Shown here piece after piece: positions 42,882 through 52,096 of a stretch of 64,000 bases of DNA. Each line of letters opens with the position of its first letter. The stretch's first letter is position 1. The notes below the pieces were generated by a model that was not told the origin of the DNA, made no database searches, and worked only from the letters and a program-made list of their open reading frames with translations. The stretch is taken from NCBI GenBank assembly GCA_023954355.1, contig JAMLID010000007.1, forward strand, positions 1 to 64,000. The letters run 5' to 3'. The DNA is from Oligoflexia bacterium (lineage in GTDB: Bacteria > Bdellovibrionota > UBA1018 > CAIPTA01). The position numbers and the translations under genes are program-made.

Positions 42882-43580
42882 GTGGCCAAAAAAATTCCTC
42901 TCCCTTCAACAGATATTAAATTCCCCGACCCTAAAATATTACCCAAAGAGTCTGAAGGATTACTTTTCGTAGGTGGTGCACTAAATACAAGAAATCTTCT
43001 ATCAGCATATAAAAAAGGTATATATCCTTGGCCCCTAGACGAAACCTACCCTGTTTTCTGGTTTTGCCCTGAACCAAGAGGAGTCCTAGACTTTCAGGAT
43101 CTACATCTTCCAAAATCACTGCAAAAAATACGAAAGAAAAACTTATACCGCTTTTCGTTTAATACAGCTTTTTTATCCGTAATCAACCAATGCCAGAAAC
43201 AACCAAGACCAGGACAAGAGGGAACATGGATCACAGAGGCAATGAAAGAGGCCTATTGTAATTTTCATGCTGACGGATACGCACACAGTATTGAGTGCTG
43301 GAATCAAGAAGGTACGTTAGTTGCTGGAATCTATGGAGTCTATGTAGACGGTGTTTTTTCTGGAGAAAGCATGTTTCATATTGAAAGCAACTGCTCTAAA
43401 TTATGCCTAATAGAACTTGTATTAAAACTACAGTCTCTTGGTCTTAAGTGGATAGACACTCAAATGCTCACTCCAGTAACAGAACAACTGGGTGGAAAAT
43501 ACATCTCCAGACAAGACTTTCTCAAAAGAATAGAGAAAGTCCATAAGCAAAAACCTTCATCGAAAATCTCTCTTCTATAA
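42882..43580 (+). CDS. aat: Leucyl/phenylalanyl-tRNA-protein transferase
   Basis: The 232-aa protein matches Aat of the N-end rule pathway: LLFVGGALNTRNLLSAYKKGIYPW, FWFCPEPRGVL, EGTWITEAMKEAY, HSIECW, GIYGVYVDGVFSGESMFH and DTQMLTPVTEQLGG. It adds Leu or Phe to N-terminal Arg or Lys for ClpS/ClpAP degradation. The usual W[WF]SPxPR reads WFCPEPR here. The start is GTG, supported by CGGAGG ten bases upstream. Divergent from mepA. Confidence 0.93.
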   Translation: MAKKIPLPSTDIKFPDPKILPKESEGLLFVGGALNTRNLLSAYKKGIYPWPLDETYPVFWFCPEPRGVLDFQDLHLPKSLQKIRKKNLYRFSFNTAFLSVINQCQKQPRPGQEGTWITEAMKEAYCNFHADGYAHSIECWNQEGTLVAGIYGVYVDGVFSGESMFHIESNCSKLCLIELVLKLQSLGLKWIDTQMLTPVTEQLGGKYISRQDFLKRIEKVHKQKPSSKISLL

Positions 43581-43600
43581 AAATTAGCTAGAAATACTTC

Positions 43601-44791
43601 TTATTTTCGACTGTTCAAATATTTTATAAGCTCGGCCCACCCTTGATTTTCTGCGTTTGAATCCGCAAGATCAAATACACTTAAACCCTGCTTGTCTTTT
43701 TCTGTAAGTGAGGCTTTATTTTCTACTAAAAGTCTTGCGGCATCAACATTACCTGTTTCTAAAGCAACGTTCATTATAGGTGTTCTTCCTAAGTTATCTT
43801 TAGCATTTACGTTAGCTTTATTATCTATCAATAACTGCATCATCTCTAAATTACTACTATAGGCCGCATAATGTAGTGAACTATGTCCATCTTCGTCTCT
43901 AATATTTACATCAGCCCTATTCTCTATTGCCTTTGCTACAGATTGTAGATTACCACTCTTAGCCGACGACAAAAGAATTTGATTGTAATCAACTTTAGAG
44001 TCTTCACTCTTTTCAGATTTTGGTTTTTCAGAAACCACTTTAGGTTTTACCATTTTCGGAGGTTTTGCTTTTGCAATTACCTTTGATTTTGGTTGCTCAA
44101 CCACAACTGGCGATCTCGCTTTAAGCTCATTGCCAGTTCTTGCGGCCAAGGGACCAAAAATTCCACTCTTACTATCGATATCCCTTAAATAGTTTTTAAG
44201 CACAAAGGCTTTAGGCGCTGTAGGCTTTTTGGCTCCGCTAGTTATACTACTTTCGTATCCTTTTTTAATTTTTACCAATTCTTCATCATTAGCTAAGTCT
44301 ACTTCTAGCGCACCAAAGACAACCTCACCGGTTAATCCTTTAAGATTTGTTTCTCCTTCTTTTCGAACAACTACGAACTCTGTCCCTCGAACTCCAATTG
44401 TTCCCTCTGGGGTTTGCATTTTAAATTTAATAGCACTTGTTTTGTTTCCATCTTTTTTACTAGGAACAAGAACACGAACTGCACCTTGTAAAAGTTTATG
44501 AAAAAAACCAGAACCTGATTCTTCTTGGAAACGATAACTTGAATTTAAACCTACTCGTAGAATGGTATTGTCTTCAAATCGAATATCCACAGCGGTTACC
44601 GCATCAGTATTCAGCTCATCTCCTAGCTGTAAAAGATCACCAGCTTTTAACTTTACTTGGCTACCTGCTCTTTTAATGAAAACAGTTTCAGCACCACCTA
44701 TTGCTTCAATTTTTGCCGTAGTCGCTGTCCAAGCCGTCACCGGTAACGCTAAAAAAATGAATACTATTAAATACTTAGATATACCCCTCAT
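43601..44791 (-). CDS. FecR-domain and ankyrin-repeat secreted protein
   Basis: The 396-aa protein has a signal peptide (MRGISKYLIVFIFLALPVTAWTA). A FecR-like beta domain (TVFIKRAGSQVKLKAGDLLQLGDEL, TPEGTIGVRGTEFVV) extends to about residue 185. A Lys/Pro-rich linker (PKSKVIAKAKPPKMVKPK) leads to three to four ankyrin repeats (GHSSLHYAAYSSNLEMMQLLIDNKANVN, GRTPIMNVALETGN). It is probably periplasmic, with the ankyrin part binding a protein. The partner is unknown. It lies 14 bp downstream of the HAD gene. Confidence 0.85.
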   Translation of the reverse strand: MRGISKYLIVFIFLALPVTAWTATTAKIEAIGGAETVFIKRAGSQVKLKAGDLLQLGDELNTDAVTAVDIRFEDNTILRVGLNSSYRFQEESGSGFFHKLLQGAVRVLVPSKKDGNKTSAIKFKMQTPEGTIGVRGTEFVVVRKEGETNLKGLTGEVVFGALEVDLANDEELVKIKKGYESSITSGAKKPTAPKAFVLKNYLRDIDSKSGIFGPLAARTGNELKARSPVVVEQPKSKVIAKAKPPKMVKPKVVSEKPKSEKSEDSKVDYNQILLSSAKSGNLQSVAKAIENRADVNIRDEDGHSSLHYAAYSSNLEMMQLLIDNKANVNAKDNLGRTPIMNVALETGNVDAARLLVENKASLTEKDKQGLSVFDLADSNAENQGWAELIKYLNSRK

Positions 44792-44805
44792 GGATGCCCC
44801 CTATT

Positions 44806-45501
44806 TTAAGCTTTATCGTCCCTATTCAAAAAATCCTTCAATACATCACGAACTTGGCTGGAATTATTGAAGATTTCAGCTTGCAACCCGGCTTTACGAG
44901 CCCCTTCGATATTTGCCTCAACGTCGTCAAAGAAAACTAGAGACCTTGGATTCAAATCTAAAGACCTTGCCACATCTCGATAGATACCAGGATAGGGCTT
45001 TCTTTTCTTCATCTCATGAGAAGCGTATATAGAAGAAAAAAGCTTTAATTTCGGAAACTTTTCTAAACAATAGGAAAGATGAACTTCATTAGTATTAGAT
45101 AAACAAAACAGCCTTGTTTTATCGCTCAGCTCTTCTAGTAAAGAAAACATTCCAGGCACTTCACCGGGAAAAATGGAACAAAATTTTTCAAAAAACTCAT
45201 CTTCAGAGCTATTCATCCGGTAATGAGCATTTACTCGAGAGTGAAATTCTTTTCTCGTTACGTTACCAAATTCAAAATCAAAAAAAAGCGAGCTACCTAA
45301 TAGACGGGCAGCTTGATTTTCGTCGGTATTTGATTTTTGCTGAACCCAACTAAGAAATGGACGAAAATCTACCTCTATAATCACATTCCCTAAATCAAAT
45401 AGCGGCGCCTCAGTTACAATACTATTTTTACCAGTTAAGTCTGAATTGATAAATTCTACTCCCCATAGATAATAAATAAAGGTGCTTATACTCTTCATCA
45501 A
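44806..45501 (-). CDS. HAD-superfamily hydrolase (subfamily IA)
   Basis: The 231-aa frame contains LFDLGNVIIEVDFRPFL (motif I, nucleophile Asp), CLSNTNEVH (motif II), the Lys in KKRKPYPGIYRDV and LVFFDDVEANIEGARKAGL (motif IV). This resembles YihX-type sugar or nucleotide phosphatases. The first 28 residues precede the domain and overlap the bamB coding end by 74 bp, so the true start may be further in, but no other ATG, GTG or TTG with a ribosome site is seen. Confidence 0.8.
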   Translation of the reverse strand: MMKSISTFIYYLWGVEFINSDLTGKNSIVTEAPLFDLGNVIIEVDFRPFLSWVQQKSNTDENQAARLLGSSLFFDFEFGNVTRKEFHSRVNAHYRMNSSEDEFFEKFCSIFPGEVPGMFSLLEELSDKTRLFCLSNTNEVHLSYCLEKFPKLKLFSSIYASHEMKKRKPYPGIYRDVARSLDLNPRSLVFFDDVEANIEGARKAGLQAEIFNNSSQVRDVLKDFLNRDDKA

Positions 45502-46573
45502 CCAACAAAGGAGAAAAAGTCCCTGTACTTGAACCTAAAGAATACCGATCAAGTACCTCTCCAGTGTCTGGGTTCAGTGCGTAAATATACTTCTTGGAAG
45601 AGCCTACAATTAGATACGACTTTTGCTCGCCTTCTTTAAGAATAATGCTCGTAGGAACTCCTGTTGGTAAAGGAACCTGCCATAAAATTTTTCCACTACT
45701 GCCATCAATTGCATAAACAGCTCCATCAGAAGAAGGAAGATAAATTTTTCCAGAACGGCCGATCACGGCTGCTCTTGCCCCTCCAACTTTTTGTTCCCAA
45801 ATGGTGCTTCCATCCATACGCAAATAGCGCAAGCTTCCATCATAAGTAGGAAACAATATGCCATCTCTCCAACTCAAAACTTTTGCATCCAAATCAAAAA
45901 ACTTAGGATTATCTCTATATTGTTTTTCAAACTCTACTCGCCCATCATGTATATTTAAGGCCACTAGAGTACCGTCACTAAAACCTGTCCAGACCTTCCC
46001 TTGGATCACAGAGGGATTCCCCCCTCCACGAATACTAGTCCCTGAAAAAGCATTTCTTCTGTAAGTCCAAAGCACCTTACCAGTGCTAATATCTAAAGCG
46101 TGCATTGCTTCATCTGCAGTACCCACAAATAAGCGCCCATCACTAAAAGCAAAAGCTCCATGCACAGGACCAGATAGTTCTTGCTTCCACGTCTCAGTAC
46201 CCAGCTGAGCATCAAAAGAACTCACTAATCCAGTATCGGTACCAACAATCACTTTATCATTAAATAAAAATGGGGTCGCCGACACACCAGCTCCAGAAAA
46301 TCTTTTCTGCCATAAAATTTTTCCATTTTTTTCTGAAAGCGCTGTAAGCCCAAATCGATCAGAGCCAAAAATAACTTTATTGCCATGTAAAATAGGTGCC
46401 GAATAAGAGACTTGATTGACCCCAGCATTCATACTTAAAAATTCATTCTCAGGCTCAATAAACCCCCAGCCTCGACTAAAAGCAGGTTTATCTTTGCGCA
46501 AGGATGTAGGCTTACCTAATTGCGCACAAGAAGCAGCTAATAAACATACAAAAAAATATTTATAGAGCTTCAT
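45428..46573 (-). CDS. bamB: BamB-like outer-membrane assembly lipoprotein
   Basis: The 381-aa lipoprotein (KLYKYFFVCLLAASC-AQ) has PQQ-type beta-propeller repeats: GKILWQKRF, GTETWKQEL, GKVLWTYRR, GSTIWEQKV, GKILWQVPL and DTGEVLDRYSL. BamB is the propeller subunit of the BAM complex that inserts outer-membrane barrels. It follows the YfgM-like gene by one base, the pairing found in many Gram-negatives. The start at 46573 is chosen because it gives a proper lipoprotein signal; a longer frame overlaps yfgM. Confidence 0.88.
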   Translation of the reverse strand: MKLYKYFFVCLLAASCAQLGKPTSLRKDKPAFSRGWGFIEPENEFLSMNAGVNQVSYSAPILHGNKVIFGSDRFGLTALSEKNGKILWQKRFSGAGVSATPFLFNDKVIVGTDTGLVSSFDAQLGTETWKQELSGPVHGAFAFSDGRLFVGTADEAMHALDISTGKVLWTYRRNAFSGTSIRGGGNPSVIQGKVWTGFSDGTLVALNIHDGRVEFEKQYRDNPKFFDLDAKVLSWRDGILFPTYDGSLRYLRMDGSTIWEQKVGGARAAVIGRSGKIYLPSSDGAVYAIDGSSGKILWQVPLPTGVPTSIILKEGEQKSYLIVGSSKKYIYALNPDTGEVLDRYSLGSSTGTFSPLLVDEEYKHLYLLSMGSRIYQFRLNW

Positions 46574-46574
46574 C

Positions 46575-47204
46575 TTAATTCTGTAGTCTTTTCTCAAAAG
46601 CAGAGGCCGCACCGCTATAAAATGATCGATTCGCAAACTGCGACTGAACTTGCTTATAGGTTTCTATCGCTTTATCTATCTGCTTTAGCGCTTCAAAGCA
46701 TCGTGCTTTAGCCATCATAAGCTCAGGTTTAAGAAAATCACCTTCTTTTGCCTTAATTGCCTCATCATAACTTAGTACAGCACCCTCACAATTCCCCGAT
46801 TGTTCTTCTGCAATACCAAGACTATAACGAGCAAGAACAGAAGAAAAACCGTCTCCTGCAGCCTTCATTGCTTGCTGGTAAAAAGGAACAGCTTCTTTAG
46901 GATTCCCAGCATCCATTTGGTAATCTCCCAACTGCAATGCAGCTTCATAAGATGCTCTTGTATTTGGATATTTTTCGAAAAGATCTTGGTAGCTATTTTT
47001 AACCGAATCAAAATCTTTACTCTCTACTTTAGGCTGAACCTCTTGAGAAATAGAAAATAGTAACTCATGCGCTTTTCTCTCTCGCGCTTGCTTATACTCT
47101 ATCCAACCAAAAGCCCCACCGCAAACGATCGCAACACCAGCTACGAGCCCTGCTAAAAACTTCCAATTATCTGCCACAAATGTTTCAAAATTAAATTTTT
47201 CCAT
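46575..47204 (-). CDS. yfgM: YfgM-like TPR membrane protein
   Basis: The 209-aa protein has one N-terminal membrane helix (WKFLAGLVAGVAIVCGGAFGWIEY) and then TPR repeats (AALQLGDYQMDAGNPKEAVPFYQQAMK, YSLGIAEEQSGNCEGAVLSYDEAIK, AKARCFEALKQIDKAIETYKQVQ). This is the layout of YfgM, which links the Sec translocon to periplasmic chaperones. Gene order with bamB supports the call. Confidence 0.87.
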   Translation of the reverse strand: MEKFNFETFVADNWKFLAGLVAGVAIVCGGAFGWIEYKQARERKAHELLFSISQEVQPKVESKDFDSVKNSYQDLFEKYPNTRASYEAALQLGDYQMDAGNPKEAVPFYQQAMKAAGDGFSSVLARYSLGIAEEQSGNCEGAVLSYDEAIKAKEGDFLKPELMMAKARCFEALKQIDKAIETYKQVQSQFANRSFYSGAASAFEKRLQN

Positions 47205-47261
47205 ACAAGGTTTATACCTTTAGATTTGAGGTTCCGTAAAGAATCTCCTATAATTCTTCCT

Positions 47262-47750
47262 ATGAATAAATATTACGCTCTGCTTCTACTTATATTCTCA
47301 TCAACCAGCTATGCCAATTCTGAAGCCAAGTCGCTTACAGGACGACTCGGTCTTGGCTTTACTCAGCAAATTGCCACTATTGGTGATGCAAAAATCCCTG
47401 CCATTAGTGCTAAATATTATTTAAGCAGAAGAACGGCATTCTCTGTTGGTACTGGCTTTGATACGAAGTCAGGCTCATCCACCGTTGCCGTTGGATCAAA
47501 ATTTTTTAACAACCTGCATGTAGAATCAAACCTCTTCTTCTACGCTGGTGCTGGTCTAGCTTATGTCAGCCATAAGGGTTCAAAAATCCAAGGAAGCTTA
47601 TTTATTGGAAGTGAATTCTTTTTCGATAAAGTCCCAAGTGTCGGATTTAGTTTTGAAGCGGGCGTTAGAGGAGACTCTATAAATGGTTCGTTTGCCATTA
47701 AAACCATTGCAGACTCTATTGTCACCGGAGGAATGCACTTTTACTTTTGA
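47262..47750 (+). CDS. Small outer-membrane beta-barrel protein
   Basis: The 162-aa protein has a signal peptide (MNKYYALLLLIFSSTSYA-NS) and about eight amphipathic strands (GRLGLGFTQQIA, ISAKYYLSRRTAFSVGTGF, LFFYAGAGLAYVSH, SFEAGVRGDS), ending in HFYF, a typical BAM recognition end. It resembles small OmpA/OmpX-like barrels, but no specific family is clear. It is divergent from yfgM-bamB. The start at 47262 is chosen for the signal peptide. Confidence 0.75.
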   Translation: MNKYYALLLLIFSSTSYANSEAKSLTGRLGLGFTQQIATIGDAKIPAISAKYYLSRRTAFSVGTGFDTKSGSSTVAVGSKFFNNLHVESNLFFYAGAGLAYVSHKGSKIQGSLFIGSEFFFDKVPSVGFSFEAGVRGDSINGSFAIKTIADSIVTGGMHFYF

Positions 47751-47780
47751 CAAACACGCTAAGCATCATACAATGAGCGT

Positions 47781-48497
47781 ATGACTGCAAGGATGCTATT
47801 CATAAGCTTATTGGTTTCTCTTTATTTGCTGCAACCAGCACATGCTGCCGACGAACCTCAGCCTGGCTCGACAGAATTAGCAAATCCTTTTTCAGACTAT
47901 GTACCCTTTGAAGACGAATACGATGTTGATGAAGATGAACGCTTTATGTACTTTGGGCGCTTTTTTGCTGTTTCTTTGGGAACAGGTGTTCACCAATTTG
48001 GTGGAAACATTGGAAAACTATATAATACAGCACTCCCCGTTCTAGATTTTCGCTTAATTTACTTTTTTGATTTTCGACTAGCAGGCTCTATCGGTATTAG
48101 TTCTTCTGCCCATGCATTCAACGCACAACCCAACGGCCCAGTTGAGGTAAATCTTTTTCGATTCAATGCAGATTTAAAATATTATTTTGATACTAAAAAC
48201 GTGGGAGCAGCCATTACAGCGGCAAACCCCTATATCATCGCTGGTGTTAGCCAAACTTACCGCACGCAAGTTTTTCAGCAACGAGGTGATATAGGAAAAG
48301 ATAGAACACTTGCTGTAAATGGTGGCCTAGGAATGGAGTTTGCCTTAAAACCCAGGAAAACAAGCCTAGGCATCGAAGGTCGAATTCACCAAATGTATTT
48401 CAAAGACAGATTTGATGAAGAATATTTAGAAAGTGGAATCCCTGATACGACAGGAAATATGTATTCTGTCATTACCAGTGTTATCTTCTTCTTCTAG
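47781..48497 (+). CDS. Outer-membrane beta-barrel protein
   Basis: The 238-aa protein has a signal peptide (MLFISLLVSLYLLQPAHA-AD). A short acidic segment (FEDEYDVDEDERF) may bind cations or another protein. Barrel-like strands follow (FFAVSLGTGVHQFG, LDFRLIYFFDFRLAGSIGISSS, FRFNADLKYYFD), ending SVIFFF. It lies 30 bp after the previous barrel gene and probably shares its transcript. No family was recognised. Confidence 0.75.
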   Translation: MTARMLFISLLVSLYLLQPAHAADEPQPGSTELANPFSDYVPFEDEYDVDEDERFMYFGRFFAVSLGTGVHQFGGNIGKLYNTALPVLDFRLIYFFDFRLAGSIGISSSAHAFNAQPNGPVEVNLFRFNADLKYYFDTKNVGAAITAANPYIIAGVSQTYRTQVFQQRGDIGKDRTLAVNGGLGMEFALKPRKTSLGIEGRIHQMYFKDRFDEEYLESGIPDTTGNMYSVITSVIFFF

Positions 48498-48560
48498 TCA
48501 TTCGCTCTGCTAATTTTTTAGGGCCTAGACACTCACGACTACGACTGATAAGTAAGGGCA

Positions 48561-49100
48561 ATGAATGCAAGCCAATTTGTTTTAAACCCAACCCTTGTCG
48601 GCAAATTGGTATCAATACGCCCACTATGTACTGATGACTTTGACAACCTTTATGAATGCGCATCTGATCCTAAAATATGGGAGCAGCACCCTCAAAAAAA
48701 TCGATACGAAAAACCTATTTTTCAAAAGTTCTTTGATGATGCCATAAACTCAAAAGGCGCTTTTGCCATTATTGACATTCAGAGTAGTGAGATCATTGGC
48801 AGTTCAAGATATTACAATTTAGATGTAATAAAAGAACAAATAACTATTGGTTATACTTTCTTATCTAGAAAATACTGGGGGGGCATCTATAATCGCGAGC
48901 TAAAACTTTTAATGCTAGAGCACGCGTTTTCATTTGTTGAATCAGTACAATTCGAGATCGGAAGCTACAATAAACGCTCTAGAAGAGCTATCGAAAAAAT
49001 TGGTGCTTCTTTGAATGATGAGCTTGCGCTTGATGGCAAAGATCATGTTATTTATATTATAAAGAGGTCTCAGCTTAAAGAGTTAGCTAGTTTAAAATAA
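48561..49100 (+). CDS. RimJ/RimL-type GNAT acetyltransferase
   Basis: The 179-aa protein follows the RimJ/RimL-like layout: LVGKLVSIRPLCTDDFDNLYECASDPKIW, then IIGSSRYYNLD, ITIGYTFLSRKYWGGIYNRELK and YNKRSRRAIEKIGA. These proteins acetylate N termini or small amines. AAGGGC precedes the ATG. It is convergent with spoVR, with 4 bp between the ends. Confidence 0.85.
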   Translation: MNASQFVLNPTLVGKLVSIRPLCTDDFDNLYECASDPKIWEQHPQKNRYEKPIFQKFFDDAINSKGAFAIIDIQSSEIIGSSRYYNLDVIKEQITIGYTFLSRKYWGGIYNRELKLLMLEHAFSFVESVQFEIGSYNKRSRRAIEKIGASLNDELALDGKDHVIYIIKRSQLKELASLK

Positions 49101-49104
49101 GTTG

Positions 49105-50583
49105 TTACTTCATTTCTGAAAACTCGCCATTCACTACAGAATACGTCTTTATCGCACCCTCAGATTCTGTTTCAATATGAACAGGGCGTTTCCACAACTT
49201 TTCTAAATTTGTAAGCGTAGCCTGGCAATAACGAACATCTAAGTCTTGGCCATGGTGTTCATGCTTAAGTAAAAGCTCGCCCCTATTTTTAAAATTCGCA
49301 TTTTGCACACGAATCAAAGGTTGACCACCATTTGTAAGCATATTCAGCATACGCTCTTTCACTTCTTTCCAATCTTTACTTTTGATTTCGTACTTTTTCG
49401 TACGAGGATTTAAATCATACGTATAAAGCTTTTGTTCTTCACAAAACTCTTCTGTAAAAAACTCATCAATAAAAGTCACATCATTATGCGATCGACGTAC
49501 ATCAAATATTTTATTCCTACCTAAACCTAATTTTTTATCCCAATTTTTTTTCTGCACCATATCGTCACAGGTATCATAATCTTTACCGAATTTACCTTTG
49601 TTCCAGCGGTCTTCTATGTGACGAAAAAGCTCGATTCCAAGCTTATAAGGATTCATTCCTCCAGGCTGCGTTACCATCACTCCTGCATGGCGATCGGCAA
49701 AATCTATAAACTCAGAAGAATGTAAAACTCTCTCGGTAAGAATTTTAGAGTGCCAATAAGATGCCCATCCCTCGTTCATGATTTTTGTCATTCTCTGAGG
49801 TACGAAATAATAACTTTCTTCACGAATCATAGACAAAACATCTGCCTGCCAGTCCTCTAGAGGTGCATGTTCTATATGAAACAATAAAATATCTCTCTCA
49901 GGTTGTGCAGGAAAAGCCTGTTTTTCTTGTTTTTTCTGCTCTTTGATTGCCGTCTTTTCTTTTTCGATTACCTCTTTTGGATTCATAAAAGTATCGAGAT
50001 AATTTCTAGGAGCCTGAAACTTTATAGTATCTGTTTTTTCTTCTTCTGGCTTTTTTTCTTTTTGCTCCATTCGAAATGGCATGTACGGATCAATTAAATC
50101 TTCAACCGATAAACAAACATCAATAAATGACTCGACTACATCTTCTCCATGTTTGTCCATATAGCGCTTCACTCGAGAGGCGTGATTTGCCATTTGGTCG
50201 ATCATTTTACGATTTGTTTTTGAAAACCAAATATTATTTTTAAAAAAATCACAGTGACCATATACGTGAGCCATTACAAGTTTTTGGTCTATATACGGAT
50301 TAGAATTCAATAAATAGGCATAGCAAGGATCAGTATTGATCACCATTTCGTAAATTTTTTGCATTCCCCACTCATAACCTTTGGAGAGCTGATCATACTG
50401 CATTCCAAATCGCCAGTGTGGATATCTTTTAGGGAATCCACCACCAGCAGCAATCTGGTTTACTTGATCGTAGTCAAGCATTTCAAATATTACATCAAAG
50501 CATTCTAGACCAAACTCTTCCGCAGCAGACTTAACCTTTGCCTGTAGAGCCTGTAGTTCTGGTGGCAAACCCGTAGAGTTCAT
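49105..50583 (-). CDS. spoVR: SpoVR-family protein
   Basis: The 492-aa protein shows the SpoVR core: EMLDYDQVNQIAAGGGFPKRYPHWRFGMQY, MAHVYGHCDFFKNNIWF, RDILLFHIEHAPLEDWQADVLSMIREESYYF, NEGWASYWHS and NPYKLGIELFRHIEDRWNKG. A charged linker at about 170-225 is rich in Glu and Lys. SpoVR, YeaH and PrkA form a conserved stress-linked set (stationary phase, nitrogen stress) of unresolved mechanism. It directly follows yeaH. Last gene of the four-gene operon. Confidence 0.93.
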   Translation of the reverse strand: MNSTGLPPELQALQAKVKSAAEEFGLECFDVIFEMLDYDQVNQIAAGGGFPKRYPHWRFGMQYDQLSKGYEWGMQKIYEMVINTDPCYAYLLNSNPYIDQKLVMAHVYGHCDFFKNNIWFSKTNRKMIDQMANHASRVKRYMDKHGEDVVESFIDVCLSVEDLIDPYMPFRMEQKEKKPEEEKTDTIKFQAPRNYLDTFMNPKEVIEKEKTAIKEQKKQEKQAFPAQPERDILLFHIEHAPLEDWQADVLSMIREESYYFVPQRMTKIMNEGWASYWHSKILTERVLHSSEFIDFADRHAGVMVTQPGGMNPYKLGIELFRHIEDRWNKGKFGKDYDTCDDMVQKKNWDKKLGLGRNKIFDVRRSHNDVTFIDEFFTEEFCEEQKLYTYDLNPRTKKYEIKSKDWKEVKERMLNMLTNGGQPLIRVQNANFKNRGELLLKHEHHGQDLDVRYCQATLTNLEKLWKRPVHIETESEGAIKTYSVVNGEFSEMK

Positions 50584-51702
50584 CTACTTTCCCTTTCCTA
50601 AAAATTCTTTTATCGATTTCATAATGCCTTCTTTATTTTCAATTTTTGAAAGGGCTAATTTTTCGTTTCCATCTTTAAATTGCTCTTGTAAATCTTTTAA
50701 AAATTGCCCAGACCCGTATCGACTTTCTACTTGCCCGTAACAAAACATATTAATTCTTGGAAAAAGATAGTTTTCCAATAAATCAAAACAAACTTTCGTA
50801 TCTTCACCACTCCAATTATCTCCATCAGAAAAATGAAATGGGTAAATATTCCATTGATCTGGTGGATATTCGGTCTCAATCATTTTTTGGCAAAGCTTAT
50901 AGGCACTAGAAATTAAAGTACCTCCGCTCTCTCTTGTAGAATAAAAGGTTTTTTCATCTACTTCTTTTGCAATAGTATCGTGAATGATATAGCGAGTTTC
51001 AATTCCCTTGTATTGAGAGCGAAGCCAGGTATCAATCCAAAAACTTTCCGTACGAACTATTTCTTTTTGTTCATCACCCATAGAACCTGAAACGTCCATC
51101 ATATAAATAATTACAGCATTCGCATCAAACTCTTCGGTTGTCTTCCAAGAACGATAGCGCATATCTTTTCGAATTGGCACAATCACAGGATTTTCAGAAT
51201 CATATGTTCCTGTTGCAATTTGACGCTTTAAGGCCTCTCTAAAAGAACGGCGAAAGTTTCTTAATGAATTGGGGCCTTGATGAGCGATTCCTGTGTAGCG
51301 ATCTTTTTGTTTTTCTAAAATCTCTTTTCCCTTAGCTTCAATTTTAGGAAGCTCAAGTTCCTCAGCCAAAATCTCTGCTAACTCTTGCAATGTTAAATCA
51401 ACCTCTAATGCATGATCACCAGGTTGATTTCCCGCCTCACCTTGACCATCACCCTCTTGAGGCTGTCCATCAGAGCCCACCTCATCACCCACATCTCCAT
51501 CGCCCTGACCTACGCCCCCTTCGTTACTTCCAAATTTAAATCTTGGAATATCAATTTGTGGCATAGGAATAGAGACAGTGTCTTTTCCTTTTTTTACAAT
51601 CATATCTCCATTGGAAATATATTTTTTTAAATCCTGCTTAATCTTGCCCTTAATGATATTTTTGAATCGAGCATGATCTCGTTGGATATTATAAAGTGAC
51701 AT
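50584..51702 (-). CDS. yeaH: YeaH/YhbH-family (DUF444) protein with VWA-like fold
   Basis: The 372-aa protein has a basic N terminus ([21 protein letters not shown]), an acidic Gly/Asp/Gln-rich linker (about 75-105) and a von Willebrand A-like domain with the metal-site motif [14 protein letters not shown] and [10 protein letters not shown]. It partners PrkA and SpoVR. AGGGAG ten bases upstream supports the ATG. The start overlaps the end of a small secreted-protein gene by 14 bp, unlike the usual prkA-yeaH arrangement. Confidence 0.92.
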   Translation of the reverse strand: MSLYNIQRDHARFKNIIKGKIKQDLKKYISNGDMIVKKGKDTVSIPMPQIDIPRFKFGSNEGGVGQGDGDVGDEVGSDGQPQEGDGQGEAGNQPGDHALEVDLTLQELAEILAEELELPKIEAKGKEILEKQKDRYTGIAHQGPNSLRNFRRSFREALKRQIATGTYDSENPVIVPIRKDMRYRSWKTTEEFDANAVIIYMMDVSGSMGDEQKEIVRTESFWIDTWLRSQYKGIETRYIIHDTIAKEVDEKTFYSTRESGGTLISSAYKLCQKMIETEYPPDQWNIYPFHFSDGDNWSGEDTKVCFDLLENYLFPRINMFCYGQVESRYGSGQFLKDLQEQFKDGNEKLALSKIENKEGIMKSIKEFLGKGK

Positions 51703-52096
51703 AGCGTCCAGACTCCCTAAGCGTTTTTCTTACGGATTGAAAAATAGATGACTCTGACATTTCTTCAGAACGTACACTCAAATACGTTCCATTTGATTCA
51801 TCATAGAAAAAAAAGTCGCATCCTCTTGGCAGATCTGCGTTCTTTTTGGACAAAATCCAACCTTCACAGTCAGCTGGCCCTTTAATTTCCGACAATTCTA
51901 ATAACAACCCACTGGGATTTCTTAAAAGAACAAGATGAGAGTCTTTGCTTTTTGCGAAATGCACTTCTCCTCTTGGACTCTCGTAGATTTTTTCAATTAC
52001 CTGAGGGGACTCTTCACCTGTTGGTAGCCCTCTATTGGACCAACCTTCAGATGCGAAAAACACCCCCACTACTAATAAAAAGAAAATGGACTTCAT
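51689..52096 (-). CDS. Secreted protein inserted between prkA and yeaH
   Basis: The 135-aa protein has a signal peptide ([20 protein letters not shown]). The mature part has two Cys (PADCEGWIL and PRGCDFFFY) that could form a loop; the rest is beta-rich. It starts one base after the prkA stop behind AGAGGGG and overlaps yeaH by 14 bp, so it is translated with them. Its neighbours act in the cytoplasm, yet this product is exported. I do not recognise a family, and I know of no such gene inside the prkA operon elsewhere. Confidence 0.78.
   Translation of the reverse strand: MKSIFFLLVVGVFFASEGWSNRGLPTGEESPQVIEKIYESPRGEVHFAKSKDSHLVLLRNPSGLLLELSEIKGPADCEGWILSKKNADLPRGCDFFFYDESNGTYLSVRSEEMSESSIFQSVRKTLRESGRYVTL

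Noticed and set aside
42882-43580. aat as inactive because WFCPEPR replaces the usual W-x-SPxPR
   Set aside because: All other family motifs are intact and the Ser to Cys change is conservative.
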